In this document: positions 19,290-26,865 of the stretch, one piece after another | Layout of the letters: each line of letters begins with the position of its first letter | Numbering within the stretch: position 1 is the stretch's first letter | Assembly (NCBI GenBank): GCA_937876865.1 | Contig: CALEFF010000069.1 | Location: 1 to 56,686 of the forward strand | Direction of reading: 5' to 3' | DNA: 56,686 bases | From: an uncultured Bacteroidales bacterium | GTDB taxonomy: Bacteria > Bacteroidota > Bacteroidia > Bacteroidales > P3 | Notes under the pieces: model-generated | What the model saw: only the letters and a program-made list of their open reading frames with translations | What the model was told of the DNA's origin: nothing | Databases searched by the model: none | Program-made: the position numbers and the translations under genes

Positions 19290-20588
19290 GTGGAATATCT
19301 TATAATCTTAGCGTTAATTGTCATTAATGGACTATTTTCAATGTCCGAGGCAGCAGTTGTTTCATCAAGAAAGTCAAAACTTGATGCTGATTCTAAAAAA
19401 GGTAACAAGACTTCAAAAAGAATATTAGAAGTAGCAGAGAGCCCTGATAATTTTCTCTCAACAGTTCAAATTGCAATTACTGCAATAGGGCTTGTAACTG
19501 GTATGTACACAGGGGATAATTTGATAAAACCTTTTGCAGACTTAATTAGTAAAATAGGACTTGAAGTTGAATATTCTGAAATTATTGCAAGAGTTGTTGT
19601 AGTACTTGTAATAACATATGTAACATTAGTAATTGGAGAATTATTCCCTAAAAAGATTGCATTGAATAATCCAGAAAAAATAGCAAGTGTTATTATTTCT
19701 CCAATGAATTTTCTTAAAAAATTATTTTATCCTCTCGTTTGGTTACTTTCTATTTCTACACAAGGTTTGATGTCTTTGTTTGGAATAGAGAAAAAGAAGA
19801 ATACTGCCTCAGAAGAAGAAATTAAGGCAATTGTTAGTGAGAGTACTGAAGATGGTGAAGTAGAAGAGGTGGAAAAAGAAATAGTTGAGAGAGTGTTTTC
19901 TTTGGGAGATAGAGATGTTGCTTCTCTTATGACGCATAGAACAGAGTTTGTGTGGTTAGATGCTAATGATAACTTGGAATCTGTCAAAGCAAAATTATCT
20001 CAACATATACATTACATATATCCTGTTGCAGATAAAACTCTTGATAATATCGTTGGTGTAGTTTATTTGAAAGATTTATTCAATAAATTAGATACTTTCA
20101 ATAGTGTTAAAGAAATAATGAGAGAACCTCAATACTTACATGAAAGTATAAGTGTTTATGACGCATTAGAAACTTTTAAAGAAAATAAAATACATTACGC
20201 TCTTGTCATTGACGAGTTTGGAATGGTTGTCGGAATGGTAACAATGAATAATATTTTAGAATCATTAGTGGGAAATGCCTCTGAACTCGAAACAGAAGAT
20301 GATGAAGATGAATTTATTGAAAGGGAAGATGGTACATTTTTAGTTGGTGGACAATATTCTTTTTATGATTTCCTTAGTCATTTTGACTTAGAAGATCTTT
20401 ATCAAGACAATGATTTTAATACATTAGGAGGTTTAATTCTTGAACAAACGGGGACTATTCCAAAAGTTAGCGAAAAAATAATGTGGGATAGATTTATCTT
20501 TGAAGTTGTAGACTTAGATTCTACAAGAATTGATAAGATTTTAGTTAGTATTAACCCTGAAAAACTACCTAAAAACAACGAAGATTAG
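19290..20588 (+). CDS. CNNM/CorC-type membrane protein with CBS domains
   Basis: A 432-residue hemolysin-family (UPF0053) protein. Order: DUF21/CNNM transmembrane domain (about residues 1-165), paired CBS domains (about 195-315), C-terminal CorC_HlyC domain (about 340-425). The family is linked to Mg2+/Co2+ efflux or homeostasis; hemolysin naming is historical. The GTG start is 13 nt after lspA, so an lspA-linked transcript is likely. An A/T-rich hairpin follows. Confidence 0.88.
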   Translation: MEYLIILALIVINGLFSMSEAAVVSSRKSKLDADSKKGNKTSKRILEVAESPDNFLSTVQIAITAIGLVTGMYTGDNLIKPFADLISKIGLEVEYSEIIARVVVVLVITYVTLVIGELFPKKIALNNPEKIASVIISPMNFLKKLFYPLVWLLSISTQGLMSLFGIEKKKNTASEEEIKAIVSESTEDGEVEEVEKEIVERVFSLGDRDVASLMTHRTEFVWLDANDNLESVKAKLSQHIHYIYPVADKTLDNIVGVVYLKDLFNKLDTFNSVKEIMREPQYLHESISVYDALETFKENKIHYALVIDEFGMVVGMVTMNNILESLVGNASELETEDDEDEFIEREDGTFLVGGQYSFYDFLSHFDLEDLYQDNDFNTLGGLILEQTGTIPKVSEKIMWDRFIFEVVDLDSTRIDKILVSINPEKLPKNNED

Positions 20589-20618
20589 AAAAAAACATTG
20601 AAAAAATGTTATTTTTTT
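20589..20618 (+). terminator. Weak A/T-rich terminator after CNNM gene
   Basis: AACATT (20594-20599) pairs with AATGTT (20605-20610), flanked by an A run upstream and seven T downstream (20612-20618). Confidence 0.5.
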
Positions 20619-20627
20619 GTTTAAAAA

Positions 20628-20658
20628 ATTGGATTTCAAAAATAACATTGTAACTTTG
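20628..20658 (+). promoter_or_regulatory. Promoter of exbB operon
   Basis: ATTG (20628-20631), 19-nt spacer, TAACTTTG (20651-20658). Leader of about 60 nt to the exbB ATG. Confidence 0.75.
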
Positions 20659-20723
20659 CAAGTTCATAAGAGTAAAATAATTTAAAGTAAATAATTAATA
20701 ACAATAAATTTAAAAAGAACGCT

Positions 20724-21542
20724 ATGAAAAAAGTATTTGCTTATTTGTCGATAGTTGTAGTATTGACATTAGGTTTATCAAACAATGTTTTTGCTCAAGA
20801 TGCAGCGAAAACTGAAACTGAAACTGAAACTGTTTCTGCTACAGAATCAGTAACATCAACAGACACTGCAGTTGCAGCAGAAGAACCAGCTGCTCCAGTT
20901 GCAGAAGAAAAATCTTTCCACCAAGCATTGAAAACAAAATACATTGAAGGTGGTGTTGGTTGGATGACTCCAATCCTTATTTGTTTAATTTTAGGTTTGG
21001 CATTAGTTATCGAACGTATTCTTTACCTTAACCTTGCTACAACAAATGCAGACAAATTATTGCAAAAGGTTGAAGAAAACATCGTTGCAGGTAATGTAGA
21101 AGGAGCAAAAGACGTTTGCCGTAACACAAGAGGACCAGTTGCTTCTATCTTCTTTCAAGGATTATCAAGATTAGATAATGGTTTAGAAGATGTAGAAAAA
21201 TCATTAACTTCTTACGGTGGAGTTCAAATGGCAAGATTAGAAAACAACATGGTTTGGATTTCATTGTTTATTGCTATTGCACCTTCATTCGGATTCTTAG
21301 GAACAGTTATTGGTATGGTTCAAGCATTCGATGACATTGAAAAAGCAGGTGATATTTCTCCAACAGTTGTTGCAGGAGGTATGAAAGTTGCCCTTTTGAC
21401 AACAGTATTCGGTTTGATTACAGCTTTGATTCTTCAAATTTGCTACAACTACCTATTATCTAAAATAGAAGGTTTAGTTGCAACAATGGAAGACTCTTCT
21501 ATAACTTTCATGGACATCTTGGTTAAAAATAGTAAGAAGTAA
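20724..21542 (+). CDS. exbB: ExbB/MotA/TolQ proton channel protein
   Basis: Inner-membrane channel subunit that energises TonB-dependent outer-membrane transport. The 272-residue protein starts with a signal-like helix ending V-F-A-Q, then a Thr/Glu/Ala-rich periplasmic stretch, and three membrane helices: W-M-T-P-I-L-I-C-L-I-L-G, then S-L-F-I-A-I-A-P-S-F-G-F-L-G-T-V-I-G-M, and V-A-L-L-T-T-V-F-G-L-I-T-A. The G-T-V-x-G-M signature of MotA/TolQ/ExbB is intact. It heads the operon exbB, membrane protein, exbD, exbD. No tonB gene follows. Confidence 0.94.
   Translation: MKKVFAYLSIVVVLTLGLSNNVFAQDAAKTETETETVSATESVTSTDTAVAAEEPAAPVAEEKSFHQALKTKYIEGGVGWMTPILICLILGLALVIERILYLNLATTNADKLLQKVEENIVAGNVEGAKDVCRNTRGPVASIFFQGLSRLDNGLEDVEKSLTSYGGVQMARLENNMVWISLFIAIAPSFGFLGTVIGMVQAFDDIEKAGDISPTVVAGGMKVALLTTVFGLITALILQICYNYLLSKIEGLVATMEDSSITFMDILVKNSKK
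20811..20832 (+). repeat. Short ACTGAA tandem repeat in exbB
   Basis: Three and two-thirds copies of ACTGAA encode the T-E-T-E-T-E-T run in the periplasmic linker. The 6-bp unit keeps the frame, so copy changes would alter only linker length. Confidence 0.6.
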
Positions 21543-21609
21543 TTTTCTTTAACGAAAAGGATAGTTCTTTTTAGGATAAGGACTGAAATTAGTAATTACT
21601 TTATAAACC

Positions 21610-21616
21610 AAGGAGG
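21610..21616 (+). promoter_or_regulatory. Perfect Shine-Dalgarno AAGGAGG
   Basis: AAGGAGG ends 4 nt before the ATG at 21621. This fits the anti-Shine-Dalgarno perfectly, unlike almost every other start in the window. A small hairpin AGTTCTT (21563-21569) / AAGGACT (21578-21584) lies upstream. Confidence 0.7.
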
Positions 21617-21620
21617 AAAA

Positions 21621-22091
21621 ATGAAAAAAGATTATAGAAAAATATATTGGACTATCGCTCTAATATGGGGAGTTATAGCTTCAATTTGTGCAGTTGCTTA
21701 CGCACTATTATTTGACAAAGATGCTCCAATAGACGGACAATCATCAGCAATGGCAGTATGGAACGTTGCATATTGGTCAGTTATAACATTACTTGGAGCA
21801 AGTTTATTAGTAGCAATAGTATTTGCACTTGCGCAAGTTATAAAAGGATTAAAAGAAGATCCAAAAAAACAAATGGGTATCATTATAGCAGTTGTCGCTT
21901 TAATAGTAGTATTTGTTGCTTCTTACTTACTTTCTTCAGGAACAGACGTACCACAAGAAGTATTTGAAAAAACAGGTTCAGACTATTCAAGCTCTAAATT
22001 GATAGGTGCTTGTATGTATACCGTATATATCTTATTTGGCGGAGTTTTAGTATCTGTTTTATTTGCAGAGATTTCTAAAAAAATAAAATAG
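21621..22091 (+). CDS. Four-helix membrane protein of ExbB/ExbD operon
   Basis: A 156-residue protein with four hydrophobic segments (about residues 8-30, 45-72, 84-106 and 128-151). I recognise no domain. A small membrane protein at this position between exbB and exbD is a common Bacteroidota arrangement, so it may be an accessory part of the TonB energising complex, but this is inferred from position only. It is the only gene here with a perfect Shine-Dalgarno. Confidence 0.75.
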   Translation: MKKDYRKIYWTIALIWGVIASICAVAYALLFDKDAPIDGQSSAMAVWNVAYWSVITLLGASLLVAIVFALAQVIKGLKEDPKKQMGIIIAVVALIVVFVASYLLSSGTDVPQEVFEKTGSDYSSSKLIGACMYTVYILFGGVLVSVLFAEISKKIK

Positions 22092-22097
22092 TTAATT

Positions 22098-22679
22098 ATG
22101 GCAAGAAATAAGAAAAAGTTACCAGGTCTTAACGCTTCGTCTATGTCGGACATATCGTTTTTGCTATTGACCTTTTTCTTGTTGGTTTCTTCAATCAATA
22201 CAGATATGGGTATTCAAAGACGTTTGCCACCGCCATCAGACCCTAACGTTAAACCGCCAGATATTCACAGAAGAAATACTTTCGTAGTATTGGTAAATAA
22301 GGACGATAAATTACTTTTCAATAATGAATTAGGTGATATTACAGCACTTAAAGACAGAGCAAAAGAGTTTTTAGCGAACCCTGATAACTTACCAAACTTA
22401 CCAGAAAAGCAAACAAGAAATATTCCTTTATTAGGAGATGTAGAAGTTTCTAAGGGAGTTATTTCATTGCAAAATGATAGAGGTACATCATACGAAATGT
22501 ATTTGATGGTGCAAAATGAATTAACAGCTGCTGTAAACGAATTGAGAGATGAAATGTCAAAAGCACGATTTGGAAGAGCATACATAGATGCTACACAATC
22601 ACAAAGAGAAGCGATTGACAAAGCAATTCCGATTGCGATTTCAGAAGCAGAACCTAAAAACATAGGAGGAAGTAAATAA
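22098..22679 (+). CDS. exbD: ExbD/TolR biopolymer transport protein (first copy)
   Basis: Single-pass inner-membrane partner of ExbB. It has a short cytoplasmic N-terminus, then M-S-D-I-S-F-L-L-L-T-F-F-L-L with Asp18 as the proton-carrying residue, and a periplasmic domain of about 150 residues. At 193 residues it is longer than enterobacterial ExbD (about 140). Its stop overlaps the next gene's start by one base, so the two paralogues are translated together and probably form a heteromer; that is inference. Confidence 0.93.
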   Translation: MARNKKKLPGLNASSMSDISFLLLTFFLLVSSINTDMGIQRRLPPPSDPNVKPPDIHRRNTFVVLVNKDDKLLFNNELGDITALKDRAKEFLANPDNLPNLPEKQTRNIPLLGDVEVSKGVISLQNDRGTSYEMYLMVQNELTAAVNELRDEMSKARFGRAYIDATQSQREAIDKAIPIAISEAEPKNIGGSK

Positions 22680-23149
22680 TGGCAAAGTTTAAACAAAAAG
22701 GCTCATCGGAAACTCCGGAACTGAACATGGGTTCAATGTCTGACATCATCTTCATGTTGATATTCTTCTTTATGGTGATTACAACAATGAGAGAAAGCTC
22801 TCTAATGGTAAAAGTAACAGTTCCACAAGCATCTGAAATCCAAAAATTGGAAAAGAAATCGTTGGTAAGTTACATATACATAGGAGTGCCAATTGAAGAA
22901 AGAAAATTCGGTTCAGCTACTCGTTTTCAATTAAACGATCAATTCGGAGAAATAAGTGATATAGCTACTTTCATAGAATCAGAAAGAGCAGCAAGAGATG
23001 AAGCAGATAAACCATTCTTAACAACAACTATCAAATGCGATAAAGAAGTTAAGATGGGAGATGTAACAGACGTAAAACAAGAACTAAGAAAAGTTGGAGC
23101 ATTACGTATAATGTACGCAGCATCACGAAGAGTTAAAGACACTTATTAA
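22679..23149 (+). CDS. exbD: ExbD/TolR biopolymer transport protein (second copy)
   Basis: Second ExbD paralogue, 156 residues, with M-S-D-I-I-F-M-L-I-F-F-F-M-V (proton-carrying Asp22) and a periplasmic domain. The TAATG overlap with the first copy indicates coupling. The operon closes at a terminator 26 nt downstream, without tonB; TonB proteins must be encoded elsewhere. Confidence 0.93.
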   Translation: MAKFKQKGSSETPELNMGSMSDIIFMLIFFFMVITTMRESSLMVKVTVPQASEIQKLEKKSLVSYIYIGVPIEERKFGSATRFQLNDQFGEISDIATFIESERAARDEADKPFLTTTIKCDKEVKMGDVTDVKQELRKVGALRIMYAASRRVKDTY

Positions 23150-23174
23150 ACATTTCGATTAAATAAAATCAAAA

Positions 23175-23208
23175 AAGAGTTGTTCAAAGCGAGCAACTCT
23201 TTTTTTTA
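23175..23208 (+). terminator. Terminator after exbD operon
   Basis: AAGAGTTGTTC (23175-23185) pairs with GAGCAACTCTT (23191-23201), one G-T wobble, followed by T(8). The stretch 23209-23362 after it holds no gene or element that I can support. Confidence 0.9.
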
Positions 23209-23362
23209 TATGTGTAATAAAATTTTTAGCATAAATAGCAGATGAATTAGAAAGTCCTTTGGATACTTCATCGGCTTAGCAAGGGAGTGAAAATTAACAC
23301 TTTATTCTTATTCTGCACAAAATATTTCATTTTTTTCTTGACTCGTCCCTAAGAGTATGTAT

Positions 23363-23370
23363 TAACTTTG
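23363..23370 (+). promoter_or_regulatory. -7 box of MerR gene
   Basis: TAACTTTG, 28 nt before the ATG. CTTG at 23337-23340 is the nearest -33 candidate (22-nt spacer). ACTC (23341-23344) and GAGT (23353-23356) between the boxes form a short dyad that could be a MerR site. Confidence 0.5.
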
Positions 23371-23398
23371 CATTCGCTAGCAGATAAATCGTACGAAA

Positions 23399-23925
23399 AT
23401 GAGTAAAAAAACGAAATTAAAAATCGGAGAGTTTTCAAAAATGATGCAGGTAACGGTGAAGACTTTGCGTTATTATGAGCAGAAAGGATTGCTTTTACCC
23501 TATGAAGTGGACGAATGGACAGGTTATCGTTATTATAGCATATATCAAATGCAACGACTTAATATCATTCGTGGGTTGCAACAACAGGGATTCACGCTTG
23601 AAGAAATCAAAGAGTTGTTAGAAGATAGAGAACAGATGCCAAGCATTGATCAATTAACACAAAAAATAGAAGAAACAGAACATCAACTACAACTATTGAT
23701 AAAACGCCGTAGCCAACTGCTCAAATGGTTAGACTCTCACAAACAAATTAAGACAATGGAAAAAGTAAACATTCAATCTTTGCCCGAAATTATTGTGGCA
23801 AGCCATAGAGAAATCATTCCAAACTATGATGCCTTAGGAGCATTGTGCGTAAATAAAATTGGACCCGAGATGCAACTGGATGCAAGTGCCCTCCTCCCGG
23901 ATACTGTTTTAAAAATAATTTATAA
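23399..23925 (+). pseudogene. MerR family regulator, frameshifted and truncated
   Basis: The N-terminal MerR DNA-binding domain is intact: K-I-G-E-F-S-K-M-M-Q-V-T-V-K-T-L-R-Y-Y-E (about residues 7-26), winged-helix helices, dimerisation coiled coil (about 70-120), then the start of a GyrI-like effector domain (L-P-E-I-I-V-A-S-H-R). After E-M-Q at 23875 the frame becomes nonsense, but shifting by one lost base at 23876-23878 restores G-C-K-C-P-P-P-G-Y-C-F (23878-23910), a typical effector-domain stretch; it then ends at TAA 23923. Most of the effector domain is gone. The unshifted frame stays open to 23998, overlapping trmN6. A ligand-blind DNA-binding protein could still be made. Confidence 0.75.
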
Positions 23926-23952
23926 AAAGCATAAAACAATTGAAAAACATTG

Positions 23953-23960
23953 TAATTTTG
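23953..23960 (+). promoter_or_regulatory. -7 box of trmN6
   Basis: TAATTTTG ends 7 nt before the trmN6 ATG, inside the non-homologous tail of the broken MerR frame. No clear -33 box. The spacing predicts an almost leaderless mRNA. Confidence 0.55.
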
Positions 23961-23967
23961 CGTTGTT

Positions 23968-24675
23968 ATGGAGTTTAAATGCAAAGAATTTTCGTTGAAT
24001 CATACGCTTTCTTCAATGAAAGTAGGCACAGATGCTATACTTCTTTCTTCGCTTGCAGAGAGAAATCACAAAAAACATATACTTGAAATTGGCACAGGTT
24101 GCGGAATCATTTCTCTTGCAATGGCTCAGTTGAACAAAACAGCAAAAATCACATCTATTGACATAGATGAAGAATCAATAAAGCAAGCAAAGGACAATTT
24201 TCAAAAAAGTAAATGGGCAGATAGATTGTTTGCAAAACAAATCTCTTTACAAGATTTTGCTGAAATAAAAGAAGAACAAACAAAATACGACTTTATCATT
24301 TCTAATCCTCCATATTTTGTAAATTCTTTGCAGGCTAACACAGCTAAACGCACCTTTGCACGACATACCGACAAACTTCCTTTTTCTGACTTTGTAAATT
24401 GTAGCCTAAAACTTGCAACTCCTGATGCTAAGATATGCGTTATACTTCCTACTTTGCAGAGCAATGAACTCACATCTTTGTTTGAACAAAAGCAAGTAAG
24501 AGTTGAAACCCAAATAAACATATATTCAAAACCCTCAAAGCCGATAGAGAGAATTATAAGAACATATTCGCTTTTTCCAACAAAGCAAACAGAAATAAAA
24601 AATGTCTTTATACGAGAAGAAAACGGAGAATATTCCTCTCAATACAAAGACATCGTTAGCGACATTCTGCTTTAA
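23968..24675 (+). CDS. trmN6: tRNA1(Val) (adenine37-N6)-methyltransferase
   Basis: SAM-dependent N6-adenine methyltransferase of the YfiC/TrmN6 family, 235 residues. SAM motif I is I-L-E-I-G-T-G-C-G-I-I-S-L, motif post-I S-I-D-I-D-E, and the catalytic N-P-P-Y motif is at 113-116. N-terminal F-S-L-N-H-T-x3-M-K-V-G-T-D-A fits the family (M-K-V-x-T-D), which fixes the start at 23968 only 7 nt after the -7 box. It converges with the minus-strand barrel gene, 10 nt apart. Confidence 0.9.
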   Translation: MEFKCKEFSLNHTLSSMKVGTDAILLSSLAERNHKKHILEIGTGCGIISLAMAQLNKTAKITSIDIDEESIKQAKDNFQKSKWADRLFAKQISLQDFAEIKEEQTKYDFIISNPPYFVNSLQANTAKRTFARHTDKLPFSDFVNCSLKLATPDAKICVILPTLQSNELTSLFEQKQVRVETQINIYSKPSKPIERIIRTYSLFPTKQTEIKNVFIREENGEYSSQYKDIVSDILL

Positions 24676-24698
24676 AACTCAAAAATTAAAAGCGGAAT
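24664..24698. terminator. Possible bidirectional hairpin between convergent genes
   Basis: ATTCTGCTTT (24664-24673) pairs with AAAGCGGAAT (24689-24698), with one G-T wobble. It covers the stop codons of both trmN6 and the minus-strand gene. There is no T run on either side, so terminator function is uncertain. Confidence 0.35.
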
Positions 24699-25606
24699 CT
24701 AATTCCAAAGCGTCTTGTGTTGTCGTTTTTATATTCTGGCAAAACATTAAAGAAGAAATCCAATCCGTTAAAGCCGAAAGATAATTCTAATTTCCAAGGA
24801 TTATAGTCTGTAATTTTGTTTGAGTTGAAGTTTAGTTTGTTTTCTGGCGTTATATTAAAGTCCCAAAGAAAACTTTTTAAAGTTCTACCAAATGTTACTT
24901 CAAACTCACAAAAAAAATAGTTGTTTAATCTTAATCTATACCTTGTAAATAGTAGTAAATTGCGATCTACAATAAATTGTGCATTGTTTTGAAGATGCAA
25001 ATCACTTGATAGTAGTTGCAATTTATTGTTTAGGCATTCTACATCGTTGTTTAAATATTTAAAATCCCAAGTATATTTTAAACCGACAAAAAGTTTGTTG
25101 CTTTTTTTAGTAGTATGCAAATATTGAAGGGTAAAAAAATTAGAATTATGACTAATTAGAGAAGAGTAAGGGCTGTTGTATTGTTTTGTATTAAAATTCA
25201 AATTAGTTGAACTTAACAAAGCCCATAGTAATTCTATCTTATCACCCTCTTTTTCCTTAATTTCTTGCTTTGTGTCTTTGATTGAATCAAATTGACTACT
25301 CAAAAACACTTCTTCTTTGGACGAATAAAGTGTTATTTTAACATCTTGTGGCAAGGAGTCTGTCATTATCGTCAGTGTTTTGTCTTCAAAAACACATATA
25401 TTACTAAAAACAATATTGCTATCTTTCGTAGAAATTTCTAAAACGTCTGTTTCGCTCCTCACTAAATTAAGATTGCTTTTTGCAGTCAAAGTCAATTTGT
25501 TGTAATCCTTCTCAATAGGTTGAGAAAACAAATAAATCTTTTCGTTTTGTGCTAAAATTATCCCTGAAATAAGGATAAAAAAACTAAATAATGCTGTCTT
25601 TTTCAT
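24686..25606 (-). CDS. Predicted outer-membrane beta-barrel protein
   Basis: A 306-residue exported protein with signal peptide (K-T-A-L-F-S-F-F-I-L-I-S-G-I-I-L-A-Q). The first third looks like a soluble beta domain; the second half has repeated amphipathic strands rich in aromatic residues and ends R-F-G-I-R-F-R-F, the terminal-Phe signal of outer-membrane barrels. I recognise no named family. It is the last gene of a sigma factor / anti-sigma-like / barrel cassette, so it may be the regulated target or the sensor of that system. Confidence 0.65.
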   Translation of the reverse strand: MKKTALFSFFILISGIILAQNEKIYLFSQPIEKDYNKLTLTAKSNLNLVRSETDVLEISTKDSNIVFSNICVFEDKTLTIMTDSLPQDVKITLYSSKEEVFLSSQFDSIKDTKQEIKEKEGDKIELLWALLSSTNLNFNTKQYNSPYSSLISHNSNFFTLQYLHTTKKSNKLFVGLKYTWDFKYLNNDVECLNNKLQLLSSDLHLQNNAQFIVDRNLLLFTRYRLRLNNYFFCEFEVTFGRTLKSFLWDFNITPENKLNFNSNKITDYNPWKLELSFGFNGLDFFFNVLPEYKNDNTRRFGIRFRF

Positions 25607-25619
25607 ATAAATCTAATTT

Positions 25620-26192
25620 TTATCTTTTTGAAAAATCTATTAAAAATAATTCTTTCTTTTCTCGTCTGGCGTAATCAAAAGAAAAATTTAAGTTATTCTT
25701 TTTTTCCTCTTTATAGCAAATCAATTTATCGGTTTCAATCCTTACAATCTTTGGCTCAATTACCTTTTCTTCTTTCATAATCATTTCTTGCTTTGGCTCA
25801 GGCTCAATAATCGTGCTATCTTGTTCAATAATAATTTCTTCTTCTATTGTTTGAGGGATTTCAATTGGCGTAATTTTCTTTTTTTCTCTTACAATAGGCT
25901 CGCTTTTCTTTGCAGGAATTGTCTCTTGTTTTTTTTCAACAATATTTTTTGCAATAGGCTTATTTTCGATAATAGTTTCGCTATTGTCAATAGGAGAGTA
26001 AGTAAACCAAACTATACAAAAACAAGCAGCAATTGAGGAAATAGACGACCAAAACACAATAGATTTTTTCCTCTTACTTTGTTTTGCCTTTTCTTCTATT
26101 GCAGAAAAAATCTTTTCTTGTCTTTCAATATTTTTTTGATGTTGTTTTATAGAAGCAAACAACTCAATCAATTCTTTATCTTCTTTTTTCAT
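25620..26192 (-). CDS. Single-pass anti-sigma-like protein
   Basis: A 190-residue protein with a charged cytoplasmic N-terminus (residues 1-43), one membrane helix (about 44-64) and a periplasmic Pro/Glu/Lys/Ile-rich low-complexity region (about 70-150) with many E-P and I-E-x motifs. It lies 3 nt downstream of an ECF sigma factor gene, the usual place of its membrane anti-sigma factor. There is no clear FecR or zinc anti-sigma motif, so the role is inferred from position and topology. Confidence 0.6.
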   Translation of the reverse strand: MKKEDKELIELFASIKQHQKNIERQEKIFSAIEEKAKQSKRKKSIVFWSSISSIAACFCIVWFTYSPIDNSETIIENKPIAKNIVEKKQETIPAKKSEPIVREKKKITPIEIPQTIEEEIIIEQDSTIIEPEPKQEMIMKEEKVIEPKIVRIETDKLICYKEEKKNNLNFSFDYARREKKELFLIDFSKR

Positions 26193-26195
26193 AAC

Positions 26196-26681
26196 TTAGA
26201 TTTTTGTTTTACTTATTAAATCTCTCAATTTTGAATATGCACGAGAAAGACTTGTGCGAATATTTCCCTCACTCATTCCTGTTTCTTTTGAAATTTCTCT
26301 TATTCTTTTATTGTTAAAATATTTTTGACGCAATAACTCTTGTTGGTTTTCGGGAAGTTGATTTATTAGTTTAAGGAGTCTATTATATCTTTCTTCACTA
26401 TCTTCATTAAATTCTTCATAATTCAAATTCATAATCTCCTCTTCTAAGACCTCTTTTTTTGTTTTTCTCAAATAATCCACACACTTACATTTGCAAATGT
26501 GTACAAGAAAAGCCTCAATATTATCAATAGTATTTATTTTCTCTCGTTTTTCCCAAAGAAAACAAAAAACTTCCTGCACAATATCCTCACTTGCAAAATC
26601 ATTTCTTAGAATAGAATTTGCAAAAGCGTGTAATTTAGGTTGATAAGTAGTAATTATTTTTTTAAATTCTTCAATCTTCAT
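26196..26681 (-). CDS. ECF RNA polymerase sigma factor
   Basis: A 161-residue sigma-70 family ECF factor. Region 2 has D-F-A-S-E-D-I-V-Q-E-V-F-C-F-L-W-E-K-R (about residues 28-46), region 4 has Q-L-P-E-N-Q-Q-E-L-L-R-Q-K-Y and the helix-turn-helix I-R-E-I-S-K-E-T-G-M-S-E-G-N-I (about 125-145). It heads a three-gene minus-strand operon. Its promoter is divergent from the U32 gene promoter, with periodic array 2 between them. Confidence 0.92.
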   Translation of the reverse strand: MKIEEFKKIITTYQPKLHAFANSILRNDFASEDIVQEVFCFLWEKREKINTIDNIEAFLVHICKCKCVDYLRKTKKEVLEEEIMNLNYEEFNEDSEERYNRLLKLINQLPENQQELLRQKYFNNKRIREISKETGMSEGNIRTSLSRAYSKLRDLISKTKI

Positions 26682-26734
26682 TTTAAAAATTGTGCTTTCA
26701 AAAAGTAGTCGTTTTACTTAGAAAAATGTTACAC

Positions 26735-26742
26735 AAAGATAA
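26735..26742 (-). promoter_or_regulatory. -7 box of sigma factor operon
   Basis: On the minus strand TATCTTTG, 53 nt before the ATG. No clear -33 box. It starts 19 bp from the first pentamer of array 2. Confidence 0.55.
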
Positions 26743-26753
26743 AGAAAAAAAGT

Positions 26754-26821
26754 CTTTGATTTTTTGAAAAAAAGCAAAGAAAAAAATAAAAAAAGCAAAG
26801 AAAAAATTTTTAAAATCAAAG
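26754..26821. repeat. 21-bp periodic CTTTG/CAAAG array 2
   Basis: Four perfect pentamers at exactly 21-bp steps: CTTTG 26754, CAAAG 26775, CAAAG 26796, CAAAG 26817, with A/T runs between. It fills the gap between the divergent promoters of the sigma factor operon and the U32 peptidase-family gene. The first 20 bases differ from array 1 by one base (C to G at position 13), showing common descent. Confidence 0.85.
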
Positions 26822-26838
26822 AGTTTTTTTTCTTTTTG

Positions 26839-26846
26839 TAACTTTG
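26839..26846 (+). promoter_or_regulatory. -7 box of U32 operon
   Basis: TAACTTTG, 19 nt before the ATG at 26866. No TTTG at the usual -33 spacing; array 2 ends 17 nt upstream and may substitute for or extend the promoter. Confidence 0.6.
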
Positions 26847-26865
26847 CAAAATATTATATGAAATT

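Noticed and set aside
22265..22696. 143-codon minus-strand frame across exbD
   Set aside because: Antisense shadow of two well-supported exbD genes.
23209..23362. Possible small RNA (GATGAA/TTCATC inverted repeat) between exbD and MerR
   Set aside because: Only a 6-bp stem with a long loop; no promoter or terminator pair supports a transcript.
26735..26739. Extra CAAAG as a fifth unit of array 2
   Set aside because: It is 19, not 21, bp from the next unit and is part of a minus-strand TATCTTTG promoter box.
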